From Hormiphora californensis (Eukaryota > Ctenophora > Tentaculata > Cydippida > Pleurobrachiidae): a stretch of DNA of 64,000 nt. The stretch covers positions 62,501 through 126,500 of the forward strand of contig CM035352.1 of the NCBI GenBank assembly GCA_020137815.1, written 5' to 3'. The notes under the pieces were generated by a model. It was not told where the DNA came from, searched no databases, and saw only the letters and a list, made by a program, of their open reading frames with translations. The position numbers and the translations under genes were made by a program. Below, one piece after another: positions 22,236-33,310 of the stretch. Position 1 is the stretch's first letter. Every line of letters begins with the position of its first letter.

Positions 22236-23394
22236 CTAGCGCACCCATTGGGTGCGCCCCAAGTAAAGGCGTTTTGATAACCCGGGTGGCCCTCTTTTTC
22301 CCACATATGTCACCAATTCAATGGTTGCCATGGCAACTAAATCGGTAACTATGGAGACTGAATTGCTAAATTATGTTCCTAAATGACCTCAAACTGCCAG
22401 CAAAGTAAAAACAACTGCTCCCAAAAGAGGGCCGGGTGTTACACGTAACGCTTTGGGTTTGACATCTGATTTAGAGTTCTAATCGACACTCCCATAATAA
22501 TGGGTGTGGTAATTTAAACATGTGACACTGTGCAGTAGGGGTTGCTAAGTTGAAATTTTTGAATACTCAATTTTAAAGTCTTGCACATGTATTGGGATGT
22601 TCTATGAGCTAATTTCCGTGTTTTGAAATTTTAAAATTTTTTTTCGATTTTTTCCCGATTTTTCACCAAAAACAAGGGTCGCAAAAGTGGCTTGCGATCC
22701 TTAGTGGCTCAACCGTTTGGGCTGAAACTCCGGATATCTGTAGATAATTGCCCAATAAATAACAGGAAATATGATTCATAGCGATATTTGACTATAAAGA
22801 CCCAATTATACTATACAACCGTATGTGCACGAATACAACCCATGCGCACTGCAATAAACAGCAAAAACAAGGGTCACAAAAGTGGCTTGCGATCCTTAGT
22901 GGCTCAACCGTTTGGGCTGAAACTCCGGATATCAGTAGATAATTACCCAATGAATAACAGGAAATATGATTCATAGCGATTCATTCCGACTTAGCAACCC
23001 CTACTGTGCAGTGTACAGAGCTGATGACTGTGAGATATGTGACACTGACAGGGCCTGGTTTCTGATGAGATGAAATGTGATCGGATAGCAGGAGCAGTGA
23101 GCACACATCAAGAGGACCCAAAACAATTTAAATCAGTACCATAGCAACATGAAGTGGTCATGGCAGGAACTTATCATTCCAGGAACGCGCGCAGCGGAAG
23201 GAGAAGTTAAAGCAGTCGCTGTTAGTAGTCACTGTGTGCGCGCGGCTCAACTTCCGTTATAGTTACGTAAATGTGGGCACTGCACCACTGCAGGATGCCA
23301 TTGAAATTCTTAATGAAGGAGCAGTCTGTCGCGTAGAAACGCACTGAACGAACGACCACCACTTCGACGCGACATCTCCAAATTATAATAGAGA
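22236..23394 (-). mobile_element. Non-autonomous Helitron E1
   Basis: On the minus strand it starts TCTCTATTATAATTTGGAGA and ends with the hairpin GCGCACCC-AAT-GGGTGCGC followed by CTAG. It lies between A and T, with no target duplication. TC start, 3' hairpin, CTRR end and A/T target are the Helitron hallmarks. It shares both ends and the GGTTGCCATGGCAACT word with E2 and E3 but holds an extra element (22527-23013). No Rep/helicase gene is present. Confidence 0.85.
22527..23013. mobile_element. TIR element with internal 120-bp direct repeat
   Basis: The ends CACTGTGCAGTAGGGGTTGC and its mirror enclose two direct copies (22668-22786 and 22862-22984). The copies read GGCTTGCGATCCTTAGTGGC and differ at a handful of positions. 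Confidence 0.7.
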
Positions 23395-23509
23395 TATGCA
23401 AGAGGGGTACAACAAAAATTAACAAACGTGAAAGGGAGAGATTTGAGGACAATTGCAAAAGGTATGAGAGAGGTGAGGTGGTTTGGAAGCCAGTAGTGGG
23501 TTTTACGCA

Positions 23510-23790
23510 AAGGATACGCAAGGGATACGCAAATTGCGTATCCCTTGCGTATTTTCTGCTTATTTCTTGCGTGTTCTTTGCGTAATCCTTGCGTAATCCC
23601 TGCGTAACCCTTGTGTGTTCCTTGCGTATTACTTGCGTAATCCCTGCGTATCCCTTGCGTATTCTATGCGGAACCATAGCGTATTCCTTGCGTAGTCTTT
23701 GCGTAATGCTTGCGTAATCCTTGCGTTTTCCTTGCGTAATCCTTGCGCAATCCTTGCGCTTTTTAGAAAATGGAGAACCCCGTGAGTACC
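23510..23790. repeat. TTGCGTAATCC tandem array
   Basis: About 25 imperfect 10-11-bp units form the subterminal array of the Merlin element. The units vary (TTGCGTATTCC, CTGCGTAACCC). Matching arrays are at 32277-32562 and 32563-32842. Confidence 0.9.
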
Positions 23791-25289
23791 CTTTTTACTT
23801 TCCCCTTACTTTAACCCATATGTACATTGTTCGACTTACCCTTCATATATGGTCAGTGATCTAATCGTTGCGAGGATTTTTCACAAATTTGTATCTGGAT
23901 ATTTAAATATGCTCCTATTATTACTGGTACTCATAATACCACTAGACCGGTGTACAATTGTTTACTCTAAATTTCTGTGAAAACTAGAACATATTTACTT
24001 GCTCTAAAGCAAAGTTATAGCCGTTTAAACACGTGTGGAGCAAAATTCTGCGGAGCCCCCTCTAGAGGAGATGTTTTTCATCCTTTCTCCTTGAAATTTT
24101 AGTAAATATACAATCAAATTATTTCTAGCTATACCGTTTAAAAATTAAAAGTCAGGAACTCAAATTGTGCGGAGCACATCGATTTTTTGTAGCAAATCTT
24201 ACTCTTTGGGGTTACTTAAATTTACTTTACATTTTATTCATAAACTATTAGATTCTAGAGACATTTTAGGAGCTTTTTAAGTCATTAACTTGATCAAAAC
24301 ATTTGCTCAAATTTGTGTGGAGCTGATTTTTCCTAGCCGATAATTTGTTCCAAATTTAATCGACGGAAGATCTGCAGCTATACTTCCAAATAGAGTAATA
24401 AATCAAAAAGTAATAGGAGTAGCTTCTTGAAATAAGTCAATTAAGTTAGCAAAATGATAGTGGAGCAAGATTCTTGTGTATTTCGAAGATACTAACTCAA
24501 AATATGTGGAGCAAATACTGATTTTTTGACAAAAACTGCTCCACATCGTTTGAGTTGCGGTTTAACCGGTTCTTGATTTTGAAAATAAGCTGTACAGATA
24601 ATTGGGCACCAACAATTTACCATTTTAACCACAAAAAGTTACTCAAATTGTATGGAGGAGCCCCTAAAGGAGCCGTATTTGTGTCCAGACAGTCATAAAA
24701 TTCGCCCAAAACCTTATGGCATGCTCTGTTTCTGATTCTCAGAGAGGAAAATCATTGCTCCCCTGATTTTGAGTAAGGCTATAACTAATATTTGGTTAAA
24801 TTAAAGCTAATATTTGGTTAAATACTCAATTGGTTGTAATATAACTCGATTTGTCAAGGCCAAAGTAACTGATGGTATTCCAAGGTTTTATGTGTAACTG
24901 CTCCACACAATTTGAGTCCCATGATTAGGCAATATTATTACTGTAATATTACGGTCTGATGAACGTTATCTTGATGCAAATAAAGCTTATTATGTTGATA
25001 TTCAAGTAGATATTTTATACTGCGAAAATGGAGGGGGAAATCGTGATTTGCTCCACAAATTTTGAGTCATAAGATTAAATTAGTGATAAAATATGTACTG
25101 GTATGTTATTGTTACCACTTAGCATACGTTTTTAGTTTGATTGCTTGTGAATTGAACCCGCAAAGTATCGAAGTAAAAAATAATAATTTGGACCCATGAA
25201 TATAACACCCGCTCCACACAATATGAGCATATCAGGGTACATTTTTTAGCATGGAGATTTATTTTTAACATTTATGAAAGAAGTTCTAT

Positions 25290-25330
25290 TAATCACTGCG
25301 CTGGCAAGCGCAAAGGTTGCCATTCCCCCC
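25290..25330. repeat. Motif H, hairpin GCGCT-GGCA-AGCGC
   Basis: ATCACTGCGCTGGCAAGCGC is followed by AAAGGTTGCC. The same word recurs at about 55838, 57690, 60943, 61551 and 62062. Confidence 0.65.
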
Positions 25331-25556
25331 CCCAAAAGCGCTGCCAGAAACGCAGTTATACGTTTTATGGGTATTTGGCTGAAAAAGCCGGATTTCAAAA
25401 GGCTTTAGCGTGGCTCTCTTTCATCGGTTTGACTTGAAATTTGGAATGAATACCCGGCTTGGGGTCTTTGACTCATGTTAAAAATTTGAAGTCTCTATCT
25501 CATCTGGGTCCGAAGTTACAGACTGGTCCCATTTGCTATAGATTCAGTGTAACGGA

Positions 25557-25579
25557 CACGCGCGCGCGCGCGCGCGCGC
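25557..25579. repeat. (CG)n alternating tract
   Basis: About eleven CG dinucleotides in a row, following ACA, could form Z-DNA. Confidence 0.9.
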
Positions 25580-25749
25580 ATAGGAGAGACGCTTTTTTTG
25601 AACACGGTTCTGAACGAACGGAAAGAGATAGAGACTTCTCGTTTTCACTAGCTTGTAGATCTACTCAATTATTGTGTTATTAGCGGGGTGAGGGTTTCCA
25701 TCATCCCCAGGAACGTCCTACAGAACGTCTTAAAGTCGTCATTTTTCAG

Positions 25750-26170
25750 ACTCTGACCAAAATTCTTTGAGCTCAATTTACACCCTGAAGACGGATTCTA
25801 ATCGAAAATCAAAGACTATATCATGGAAAGAGAATTGTCTGAACTTTCAGAAACTATATCGCGAATTTTCAAAACTAGACGTATAAGGGTCTTAAAACGC
25901 GTCTAAAGTGTTATGACTGTTTAAAAATAGATATGACGATATGGGGTTTTTCGCCATAGCCGACTCAAATCTCATCCAATTGATCTCAAACTTGGTCAGT
26001 ATCTTCATCTAGGTAATCCCGATGATATGACGTCATCATTATGACATCATAACGACGTGACGTCATTTTATGACGTCAAAATGACGTCAAAAATGAAAAT
26101 TTTGCAAATTTGCGATTCCATCATCTCCTTACCTGTTCTACAACATCGAAATGGATAAAAAAACCCAAAA
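25750..26170. repeat. Family C repeat, CRE rich
   Basis: This is the reverse orientation of 55231-55640. It includes TCGGGATTACCTAGATGAAG in reverse and at least four perfect TGACGTCA sites between 26020 and 26090. Its edge joins the P foldback. Confidence 0.75.
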
Positions 26171-26172
26171 AT

Positions 26173-26388
26173 GATGCAAATTATACCAAAACTAATTGAA
26201 ATTAGTAGGCCGGAAAGGTTGCCCTATGATTTGAGCTACCTTTGGCACCAGTACATTCCCTTTTGAAGACAGAAGAAGCATCGGTTATACCCTGTCTGTA
26301 CCCCGTGAATGTTACGGTAGCAAAGGTAGCTCAAATCATAGGGCAACCTTTCCGGCCTACTAATTTCAATTAGTTTTGGTATAATTTT
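26173..26388. mobile_element. Family P foldback MITE, complete copy
   Basis: AATTATACCAAAACTAATTG through GGTTGCCCTATGATTTGAGC is mirrored at the right. The other complete copy is at 55007-55230. Half copies are at 684, 15349, 52208 and near 63306. Confidence 0.85.
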
Positions 26389-26795
26389 AGAAGATACAAT
26401 TATGATTATCTTACCTCAAATGGGCAATAAAAAAAGCTACCCCTTCAAGCAGCTATGGCTCCGCATATTAGGAGCAAACCTTTACTCTTCGGTAATTACG
26501 GTTCAGTTTCATCAATTATCTAGACATTTGCATATATCCGACTGTCATACTGATAAAACTCGAAAATCCAGGGAGCATTTAGCATCTTTGCCTTTGGGCT
26601 CCACATGATTTGAGTTGAAGGTTTAAAACACATGTAGTATACTAATTTAAACATATTTACATAAGTATACCAAATTTTAAATTAATTCAAGTAGTATAAG
26701 ATGTCCTAATATGGATTTTAGGAAATTTGCAGTGAAATCAGTCATGCCTTTTTGCAAAAATCCTCGCAACGATTAGATCACTGACCATATGTACA

Positions 26796-27106
26796 CTAGC
26801 GCACCCATTGGGTGCGCCTCAAGTAAGGGCTTTTTGATAACCCACCCGGCTTCGCCGGGTGGTTCTGTTCGCCCCTTTCAACGTCAAAAACACGGTTGCC
26901 ATGGCAGCTGAATTGGTAACTATGGGGACTGGCCTGTTAAAAGTTGTTTGAAAATAATCACAAACTTCCACTGGAAGTTCCAAAAGTGTGAATGACAGCT
27001 TTATAGCTTTCATCATATAAAGTGTTTTATGAAGGAGCAGTCTGTCGCTTAGATACCGCTGAACGAACGGCCACTTCGACGCGACATCTCCAAATTATAA
27101 TAGAGA
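26796..27106 (-). mobile_element. Helitron E2 (311 bp)
   Basis: On the minus strand it runs from TCTCTATTATAATTTGGAG to GGGTGCGCTAG, followed by T. It contains a second hairpin CACCCGGCTTCGCCGGGTG and the palindrome GGTTGCCATGGCA. It has no coding capacity. Its TC end directly abuts the CTAG end of E3. Confidence 0.85.
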
Positions 27107-27421
27107 CTAGCGCACCCATTGGGTGCGCCTCAAGTAAGGACTTTTTGACAACCCACCCGGCTTCGCCGGGCAGTTCTTTTCGCCCTTTCAACGTCAATAA
27201 TTACACGGTTGCCATGGCAACTGAATTGATAACCATGAAGACTGGCATCTTAAAATTCATTCGAAAATATTAACAAACTTCCACTGGAAGTTCCAAAAGT
27301 GTGAGCAACAGCTTTACAGCTTTGGTCACATAAAGTGTTTTATGAAGGAGCACTGTCGCGTAGAAACGCACTGAACGAACGACCACCACTTCGACGCGAC
27401 ATCTCCAAATTATAATAGAGA
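27107..27421 (-). mobile_element. Helitron E3 (315 bp), head to tail with E2
   Basis: It has the same ends and internal hairpins as E2, with scattered differences. Its TC start is preceded by A on the minus strand. The shared junction reads GAGA|CTAG on the plus strand with no base between the two elements. Confidence 0.85.
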
Positions 27422-27553
27422 TTGTTTGATCTACCTACCTTTACTCCGCAGGCCCTCCGGGCCCTCAGATCCAACAGGATCCGGGCTCGGGGGATTTAAC
27501 CCTACTCTTGTATGGGACCTTACGGCCCCATGTGGGAGTGGTGCGTGTAGTGG

Positions 27554-27635
<82 letters not shown>

Positions 27636-27640
27636 TACAC
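27422..27640. repeat. Repeat family I plus (GA)n
   Basis: TTTACTCCGCAGGCCCTCCG, then CATGTGGGAGTGGTGCGTGT, then 80 bases of GA. A diverged reverse copy, also ending in CT repeats, is at 47560-47810. Confidence 0.7.
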
Positions 27641-27783
27641 TCATTAAACTAACCAAAACTGATCGAAAAATTGGTCAAAATGGTTCTAACAAAAACCAGT
27701 GTTCTAGAGAATTGTCTGGCGAACATGTTGGTTGCAAGATTGACTTTCCAAGTCTTACCAATCGTCAGATATATCGTCGTAAA

Positions 27784-28601
27784 GTCAAAATTACGTGTTC
27801 ATGAAATCCGACCGGGGTTCACGTTTTGAAAAATTCAGTATTCACAAGTGCAAAGTTGCTCGGATCACATTGCATCCCTCATAAGAGTTGTAGGAAATTG
27901 TCTGGCGGTCATTTTGGTACCCGGGTTTTTATCCTAGCTCAATGTTTAGAATGTCTTATTACTGTCAGAACTGGAATTTTCCCAAAAGTGGTTTCAGGTA
28001 TCGCATCGCATTTTGCCCTGTTATGAAGCTCATAGCTGCTTGAATAACATCTTAGTGCATGATAGGGTTGAGATAGACCACTTGCGTATCCTACACATTA
28101 ACAGGGGCCTTGCCAAATCGTCATAACAACCCTGTCAAGTGTCTAGATGAAATTGAGACGATATGTGCTGATTATCATGGGATTACACACGACACCGAGC
28201 CACCTAATTAGGGGTTGTGAGCCGATACCAACTAAGACTCAGCATAGAAAAATCTTCATGTTCCTACAGTCATAACGCAACTTAAACGTAGAGCTATGGA
28301 AAAAACCATGGTATCAAGATGAACCTTAGACGATTCCAATGAAGCTCTTGTAAATTTCAAATCATTTTACCCATTTGTTGAGGACACGTGATCCCCTCAA
28401 AAATGCTGGTTGAATTTCGTCTTTAGACAGTCATAAGACACTCTAAAAATTGAGTTAGGACAAAAACCCGGGTACCAAAATGACCGCAAGACAATTTCCT
28501 ACAACTCTTATGAGGGATGCAATGTGATCCGAGCAACTTTGCACTTGTGAATTTTTCAAAACGTGAACCCCGGTCGGATTTCGTGAACACGTAATTTTGA
28601 C
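27784..28601. repeat. 818-bp imperfect palindrome
   Basis: GTCAAAATTACGTGTTCATG through CATTTTGGTACCCGGG is mirrored at the right. The 28000-28400 interior is single copy and non-coding. Confidence 0.75.
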
Positions 28602-28605
28602 TTTT

Positions 28606-29637
28606 AATCCATGGAATATGGGTATCGAACCCTGCATAGTGGAAGGGCAAAGGTTTCTTTTCACCAAAGTGTAGTCTAAGGGGTCCTTAATCACAAAAAA
28701 AAAGTTTACATCCCAGAAGTGGGGGATAAGGGTCGTAATAGGCTATAATTGGGTACCTGTATTTTCAGCGTGAGGCCAAAACCATGAGTACCCTTAAAAT
28801 AGGAGTAGAGACAAATCTGAGGGCACTAAAGTGATCAGCGTCCTCGTATTAGTGGGGGTAGGTGCCGGAAATAAGTCGCTATCTCATCCGGTTAATTAGA
28901 TAATTGGATAATTAGGTATGCGCATAACCGTTTTTTGGCTATATGGCTATAGCCACTTAGGAATGGTTTAGAGACTTTTCACTGGTGCCATTTTGTTGAG
29001 AAGAAAATTTTAATCTAAGAGTTGTGGAAAAATTTAGGCCCTATCTCTTACCGTTTTGGCGTTATTTGCGGTCAAAGTAGGCCAATTTACTCAATTTTTG
29101 GCATTTTCGGCCAATTTTCCCCCCATTTTTGGCATTTTCGGCTGATTTGACCTTCTTTGACCGCAAATAACGCCAAAACGGTAAGAGATAGGGCCTAAAT
29201 TTTTCCACAACTCTTAGATTAAAATTTTCTTCTCAAAAAAATGGCACCAGTGAAAAGTCTCTAAACCATTCCTAAGTGGCTATAGCCATATAGCCAAAAA
29301 ACGGTTATTCGCATACCTAATTATCCAATTATCTAATTAACCGGATGAGATAGCGACTTAATTCCGGCACCTACCCCCACTTTAATGCGAGGACACTGAT
29401 CACTTTAGTGCCCTCAGATTTGTCTCTACTCCTATTTTAAGGGTACTCATGGTTTTGGCCTCAGGCTGAAAATACAGGTACCCAATTATAGCCAATTACG
29501 ACCCTTATCCCCCACTTCTGGGATGTAAACTTTTTTTTGGTGATTAAGGACCCCTTAGACTACACTTAAGTGAAGAGAAACCTTTGCCCTTCCACTATGC
29601 AGGGTTCGTCAAAAATTTGACCCAGATTCCATGGATT
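28606..29637. repeat. Palindrome K1 (1.03 kb)
   Basis: AATCCATGG opens one arm and CCATGGATT closes the other. About 500-bp arms pair around a centre near 29121, where GGCATTTTCGGCC-type words repeat. K2 is an inverted relative. Confidence 0.85.
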
Positions 29638-30254
29638 ATTTACGACGATATATCTGACGATTGGTAAGACTTGGAAAGTCAATCTTGCAACCAACATGTT
29701 CGCCAGACAATTCTCTAGAACACTGGTTTTTGTTAGAACCATTTTGACCAATTTTTCGATCAGTTTTAATTAGTTTAAGGGTACGCTAACCAAAATTTTT
29801 TTTCGAGTGCAGGGAAATCTCTCACCGCAGGGTTGTAGGCCATGCCAAGGAGACCTCAAATATGAAATTTTAGCCCTCAAGTCGAATTCATATTTTTGCT
29901 ACAGCCGTTTTAAAATCGTCTTGAAAATTTCTGAAAAGACGTTTTTGACACCCTAAAAATTCATTTTCAGGGCTAGAAGCGTAAAATTATGGGGATTTGA
30001 AGGGGATAGGAAGGTTTATCGACACAAAAATTTTTATTGAAATCGGTGATGATTTTCGGTCGTGAGATTGATTTACTTTTTTTCCCTCTTAAAGGCCCTA
30101 TTTAGCAAAGTTCCGAAAGTTTGTGAAGGCTGTAAAATGGCGAAAAGTTGCATCTAACGATTATCTAAGTGGCCACAAATTTTTGGCATGTCCTTATTTG
30201 AGACAAGTTGTACAGAGCTTTTTTTGTGAAAGCCGTTTTTTAGAAATAAAGAAA

Positions 30255-30603
30255 TAGCCTGTATCTCAAAAACGACTGATTTTAGAGACCTGAGACCAAG
30301 CTTAAACGATTCAGAAGGTCCGATTTTGAGGGGGTCTTCTGGGAGACAGTTTTCTCCTACTTCAACGGTTTTTGCTGTAATTGCGAAAAAGGATTTAGCA
30401 AGAAGGTGGAAAAGCAGCACGAAACAGGCTGTCGGAACTCCTCTTTTGCCCTCTTCAAAGGATTTGTTTTTCGCAATTACAGCGAAAACCGTTGAAGTAG
30501 GAGAAAAATGTCTCTCAGAAGACCCCCCCCAAAATCGGACCTTCTGAATCGTTTAAGCTTGGTCCCAGGTCTCTAAAATCAGTCGTTTTTGAGATACAGG
30601 CTA
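30255..30603. repeat. Palindrome M
   Basis: TAGCCTGTATCTCAAAAACG is mirrored at the right around a centre near 30428. The arms include CTACTTCAACGGTTTTTGCT. Confidence 0.85.
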
Positions 30604-30606
30604 TTT

Positions 30607-31635
30607 AATCCATGGAATCTGGGTCAAATTTTTGACGAACCCTACATAGTGGAAGGGCAAAGGTTTCTCTTCACTAAAGTGTAGTCTAAGGGGTCCTTAA
30701 TCACCAAAAAAAAGTTTACATCCCAGAAGTGGGGGATAAGGGTCGTAATTGGCTATAATTGGGTACCTGTATTTTCAGCCTGAGGCCAAAACCATGAGTA
30801 CCCTTAAAATAGGAGTAGAGACAAATCTGAGGGCACTAAAGTGATCAGTGTCCTCGCATTAGTGGGGGTAGGTGCCGGAATTAAGTCGCTATCTCATCCG
30901 GTTAATTAGATAATTGGATAATTAGGTATGCGAATAACCGTTTTTTGGCTATATGGCTATAGCCACTTAGGAATGGTTTAGAGACTTTTCACTGGTGCCA
31001 TTTTGTTGAGAAGAAAATTTTAATCTAAGAGTTGTGGAAAAATTTAGGCCCTATCTCTTACCGTTTTGGCGTTATTTGCGGTCAAAGAAGGTCAAATCAG
31101 CCGAAAATGCCAAAAATGGGGGGAAAATTGGCCGAAAATGCCAAAATTGAGTAAATTGGCCTACTTTGACCGCAAATAACGCCAAAACGGTAAGAGATAG
31201 GGCCTAAATTTTTCCACAACTCTTAGATTAAAATTTTCTTCTCAACAAAATGGCACCAGTGAAAAGTCTCTAAACCATTCCTAAGTGGCTATAGCCATAT
31301 AGCCAAAAAACGGTTATGCGCATACCTAATTATCCAATTATCTAATTAACCGGATGAGATAGCGACTTATTTCCGGCACCTACCCCCACTAATACGAGGA
31401 CGCTGATCACTTTAGTGCCCTCAGATTTGTCTCTACTCCTATTTTAAGGGTACTTATGGTTTTGGCCTCACGCTGAAAATACAGGTACCCAATTATAGCC
31501 AATTACGACCCTTATCCCCCACTTCTGGGATGTAAACTTTTTTTTGGTGATTAAGGACCCCTTAGACTACACTTTGGTGAAAAGAAACCTTTGCCCTTCC
31601 ACTATGCAGGGTTCGATACCCATATTCCATGGATT
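30607..31635. repeat. Palindrome K2 (1.03 kb)
   Basis: This is the same unit as K1 in the opposite orientation: its left end has GGGTCAAATTTTTGACGAAC and its right end the version found at the left of K1. Confidence 0.85.
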
Positions 31636-32165
31636 TCTTTATTTCTAAAAAAACGGCTTTCACAAAAAAAGCTCTGTACAACTTGTCTCAAATAAGGACA
31701 CGCCAAAAATTTGTGGCCACTTAGATAATCGTTCGACGCAACTTTTCACCAATTTACAGCCTTCACAAACTTTCGGAACTTTGCTAAATAGGGCCTTTAA
31801 GAGGGAAAAAAGTAAATCAATCTCACGACCGAAAATCATCACCGATTTTAATAAAAATTTTTGTGTCGATAAATTTTTCAAGACGATTTTAAAACGGCTA
31901 TAGCAAAAATATGAATTCGACTTGAGGGCTAAAATTGCATATTTGAGGTCTCCTTGGCATGGCCTACAACCTTGCCAGGTTAGACTGTTTTTCGCGCGCC
32001 CCGTGTTTTTTTATAAAATAAAATAAAACAGTTTGTACAAAACAACTACAACCCTGCGGTGAGAGATTTCCCTGCACTCGAAAAAAAATTTTGGTTAGCG
32101 TACCCTTAATGGAGCCCGGTCATGACCCAAAATCGCAGGTGATGCAAAGACAGTGGGACACCCTG

Positions 32166-32842
32166 TATATGCAAGAGGGGTACAACATAAATTAACAAAC
32201 GTGAAATGGAGAGATTTGAGACAATTGAAAAAGGTATGAGAGAGGCGAGGTGGTTTGGAAGCCAGTAGTGGGTTTTACGCAAAGGATACGAAAGGGATAC
32301 GCAAATTGCGTATCTCTTGCGTATTTTCTGCTTATTTCTTGCGTGTTCTTTGCGTAATTCTTGCGTAATCCCTGCGTAACCCTTGTGTGTTCCTTGCGTA
32401 TTACTTGCGTAATCCCTGCGTATCCCTTGCGTATTCTGTGCGGAACCATAGCGTATTCCTTGCGTATTCTTTGCGTAATCCTTGCGTATACCTTGCGTTT
32501 TCCTTGCGTAATCCTTGCGTAATCCTTGCGATTTTTAGAAAATGGAGAATCCCGTGAGTACCGGATACGCAAGAAAATACGCAAATTGCGTATCCCTTGC
32601 GTATTTTCTGCGTATTTCTTGCGTGTTCTTTGCGTATTCCTTGCGTAATCCTTGCGTAACCCTTGTGTGTTCCTTGCGTATTACTTGCGTATTACTTGCG
32701 TAATCCCTGCGTATCCCTTGCGTATTCTATGCGGAACCATAGCGTATTCCTTGCGTATTCTTTGCGTAATCCTTGCGTATACCTTGTGTTTTCCTTGCGT
32801 AAACCTTGCGATTTTTAGAAAATGGAGAACCCCGTGAGTACC
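32166..32842. mobile_element. Merlin end relic with doubled TTGCGTAATCC array
   Basis: Bases 32166-32275 match 23395-23508, just outside the Helitron in the first Merlin copy. Two array blocks follow, each closing with AATGGAGAA(T/C)CCCGTGAGTACC (32562 and 32842). The transposase end is absent. Confidence 0.75.
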
Positions 32843-32934
32843 GAAATAAGGATGTAGTTTTTCAAATTTAGTCAATTATTTTATCTTATCGTTATAATTT
32901 TGAACTTTTTAAGAAAATGGGGGCTAAAAAAGTT

Positions 32935-33003
32935 TCAAAAAGCTAAAAAAGGCCATCGACCAAAATCAGGGTACCGTTAGCTTTTTTAAAGGCTGGACCC
33001 CCC
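32935..33003. mobile_element. Solo end of the AGCTTTTTT element
   Basis: CAAAATCAGGGTACCGTTAG plus AGGCTGGACCCCCC matches the right end of 41932-42558. A G-run and unassigned sequence follow to 33225. Confidence 0.55.
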
Positions 33004-33224
33004 TATCTTGTCAACCTTTAATAAGGGTGACGGCAAGATTATTGCATGGAATAAAATTGTAACAAACTTACATGACATGGAGTGAGTACTTCCGTTGTTC
33101 TTCAAATGATCCTGGGTATAACGCACAAACGCATCGTACTGTTCTGCCGAAAAGAGAGTATTAAGGCCAGAGGGGGGGGGGGGGGGGGGGAGGGGAGCGG
33201 TCCGGGGTATAAAAATTAACTGCT

Positions 33225-33310
33225 TTTTCGCCATAGCGACCTTAAATCTTGTCCAATCAATCTCAAACTTGGTCAGTCTCTTTATCTAGATGAGCCCGAT
33301 AATAATATTA
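33225..33310. repeat. Family C repeat, left part, split by element D
   Basis: CGCCATAGCGACCTTAAATC and AACTTGGTCAGTCTC match family C in reverse. It resumes at about 35508-35700 with TGACGTCA-like words. Confidence 0.6.

Larger units (their letters stand above)
21381..23790 (-). mobile_element. Merlin-type DNA transposon, interrupted
   Basis: The ends are inverted copies of GGTACTCACGGGGTTCTCC plus TTTTCTAAAAAGCGCAAGG. Both ends continue into units of TTGCGTAATCC: three units at the left, about 25 at the right (23510-23770). The transposase at 21421-21912 belongs to the IS1595/Merlin group. A Helitron (22236-23394) lies inside. No clean 8-9-bp target duplication is visible (AACTTTATA against CTTTTTACT). 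Confidence 0.75.
24034..26617. repeat. Dispersed 18-bp motif GCTCCACACAATTTGAGT
   Basis: Eleven recognisable copies lie at about 24034, 24158, 24306, 24460, 24494, 24537, 24641, 24899, 25049, 25210 and 26597. They are in both orientations, while the sequence between them is unrelated and AT-rich. The core GGAGC / GCTCC is kept in every copy. Confidence 0.7.
23847..26790. mobile_element. Large TIR element G (2.9 kb)
   Basis: ATATGGTCAGTGATCTAATC plus GTTGCGAGGATTTTT at the left is mirrored exactly at 26756-26790. CCATATGTACA occurs just outside the left end (23816-23826) and overlapping the right end (26785-26795). The interior holds an 18-bp motif scattered in both orientations (24034-26617), a CG-rich Z-DNA-type tract, and P/C repeats at 25750-26388. 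No transposase is recognisable. Confidence 0.75.
29779..32105. mobile_element. Element L, TTAA flanked, piggyBac-like target
   Basis: The ends GGGTACGCTAACC and their mirror are directly flanked by TTAA (29775-29778 and 32106-32109), the target of piggyBac-group elements. About 460-bp terminal repeats pair, with some indels. Inside sit palindromes M (30255-30603) and K2. No transposase was seen, so the superfamily is inferred only from the target. Confidence 0.7.
27642..32110. mobile_element. Composite foldback holding nested palindromes
   Basis: The left arm 27642-27783 (CATTAAACTAACCAAAACTG onward) is mirrored at 29638-29778. The final TTAATG of the right arm appears after 32105 because element L is inserted at its TTAA. 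Between the arms lie palindrome 27784-28601 and palindrome K1. Confidence 0.75.

Noticed and set aside
23222-23677. 151-codon minus-strand frame, and a similar one at 32192-32584
   Set aside because: Mostly translation of the TTGCGTAATCC array (repeated RKEYA-type units).
23510-23790. CRISPR-like array
   Set aside because: Units of 10-11 bp have no spacers, and the context is a eukaryotic Merlin transposon end.
23816-26795. CCATATGTACA as an 11-bp target duplication of element G
   Set aside because: It overlaps the right terminal repeat and lies 20 bases outside the left one, so it cannot be a simple duplication.
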